From contig NZ_CP069161.1 of NCBI RefSeq assembly GCF_018802605.1, positions 1,984,001 to 2,048,000 on the forward strand: a stretch of 64,000 bases of DNA. The letters are read 5' to 3'. Of the stretch, positions 63,301-64,000 are shown in pieces (the stretch's first letter is position 1; each line of letters starts with the position of its first letter). The translations under genes and the position numbers were made by a program. The notes under the pieces were generated by a model that was not told the DNA's origin, did no database searches, and saw only the letters and a list, made by a program, of their open reading frames with translations. The stretch comes from Paludibacterium paludis. Lineage in GTDB: Bacteria; Pseudomonadota; Gammaproteobacteria; Burkholderiales; Chromobacteriaceae.

Positions 63301-64000
63301 TCCCGTTCATGTTGCAGTGGGCGCGCTTCGCCGGTTCGGGCGAGCGCGAGACGGGTGAGGGCGGGGCCCAGCAGTTCGGTCAGGCAGCACGCGCCAAGGG
63401 CGATCATGCCGAGTCGTGCCGCATCGGCGGGCAGCGCGTCCGAGGCGAGGTTCAAAAGGCCGAAGGACCAGATCGGCACCGGCAGGAGGCCCGCGCCAAG
63501 CCAGGCGCCCTTGCGCCATGGAAGTCCGTTGGGGCGTGCCGCCAGGGCCCAGGTGGCGACCAGGACGGCGAGCCGGAGCAGCACGACGGCGACGATCAGC
63601 GCGCCGTCGCTGGCGAACGGCGCGGCGCTGAAGTGGGTGCCGACCGAGACGAACAGGGCGACGTAAAAAAGGTTGCCCTGCTTGACGAGTCCCGGCGCGC
63701 CGACGATGGCGTCGCGGCCGAAGTTGCGCATCGCGAGACCCAGCACCAGCATGGCCAGGGACGGGATCATCGTGAGCATGCTGGTCAGGCCGAGCGTGAG
63801 CGCGATCACGGCATAGAACAGCACCGATTGCGGTTCGGGATGGCGGGCGCCGAGCCATCCCCCGAGGCGGCTGGCGAGAAAACCGATGGCCAGGCCGAGC
63901 AGCGCCGAGCCGGCCAGCAGCCAGCCTGGCAGCATGATCGAGTAGCCGGTCTCGTGCGCGGAAGACAGGTGCCCCCAAGAGAGCGATACGGCGAACAGGC
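63297..64000 (-). CDS. Cation/proton antiporter (KefB/CPA-type), C-terminal part
   Basis: The frame is open to the right edge, so only the last 234 or so residues are present. They form about seven hydrophobic helices, with VLFYAVIALTLGLTSMLTM, LAMLVLGLAMRNFGRD and GNLFYVALFVSVGTHFSA typical of CPA monovalent cation:proton antiporters. An internal ATG at 63933-63935 is not the start. It overlaps ybdK by 4 bp. Ion specificity is unknown. Confidence 0.78.
   Translation of the reverse strand, partial: LFAVSLSWGHLSSAHETGYSIMLPGWLLAGSALLGLAIGFLASRLGGWLGARHPEPQSVLFYAVIALTLGLTSMLTMIPSLAMLVLGLAMRNFGRDAIVGAPGLVKQGNLFYVALFVSVGTHFSAAPFASDGALIVAVVLLRLAVLVATWALAARPNGLPWRKGAWLGAGLLPVPIWSFGLLNLASDALPADAARLGMIALGACCLTELLGPALTRLALARTGEARPLQHERE

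Overview
The window looks like chromosomal DNA of a GC-rich betaproteobacterium, most likely a member of the Neisseriales close to Chromobacterium, Aquitalea or Paludibacterium. This rests on protein character (PhaB, CydP, a RibB protein with a degenerate RibA domain, RF3, XerC) and on gene order (ribE-ribB-ribH-nusB, then thiL-pgpA). It is inference; no database search was possible.

Layout. 1-9.7 kb (minus strand): the first half of a type IVb pilus operon. It holds major pilin pilS, a strong terminator just after it, a PilM-like protein, a lytic transglycosylase, three tandem PilV-like minor pilins, inner-membrane platform pilR, a TcpQ-like protein and the start of a PilN secretin that runs off the window. 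Most junctions are 4-bp stop/start overlaps. 10-12.6 kb: an iron alcohol dehydrogenase and a kinase-like, possibly secreted, protein. 12.6-18.2 kb: a CoxE-like vWA protein and an operon for aldehyde dehydrogenase, a Tat-exported small protein, a GMC oxidoreductase and an EcsC-domain protein. 18.2-25.6 kb: a TolC/HlyD/YbhF-YbhS-YbhR type tripartite ABC exporter followed by a convergent TetR regulator. 25.7-33.1 kb: prfC, riboflavin genes, nusB, thiL, pgpA, a ribbon-helix-helix-like regulator and a KfrA-like coiled-coil DNA-binding protein. 33.1-35 kb: a gene-poor stretch, a cysteine-protease-like protein and free methionine-R-sulfoxide reductase. 35-38.8 kb: a GbsR/MarR regulator with cydP-cydA-cydB-cydX, preceded by a perfect FNR/Anr box and a 20-bp perfect palindrome. 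38.8-48.5 kb: housekeeping genes (phaB, rsgA, phhB, an M48 protease, orn, pgi, pncC, xerC, moxR, a TerB-like protein, a thioesterase, a universal stress protein). 48.5-51.8 kb: an IS110-family element broken by an IS21-family element. 51.9-64 kb: an XRE regulator, 4.5S SRP RNA, argE, an NSS transporter, cspA, an HPt-HD-GYP protein, two tandem fliD genes, an EamA transporter, nudC, ybdK and the end of a cation/proton antiporter.

How it works together. Surface and host-interaction functions cluster at several points: the type IVb pilus with three alternative tip-like pilins, two candidate effector-like proteins, and two flagellar caps with a sigma-28 promoter before the first. Microaerobic respiration appears to be controlled by FNR-type sites before the cytochrome bd operon and the stress protein. 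The most unusual items are the three fixed PilV paralogues, the kinase-like protein with an IQ-like segment, the nested IS with a probable guide-RNA region, and several palindromes placed where autoregulation would be expected. No tRNA, rRNA or CRISPR array was seen.
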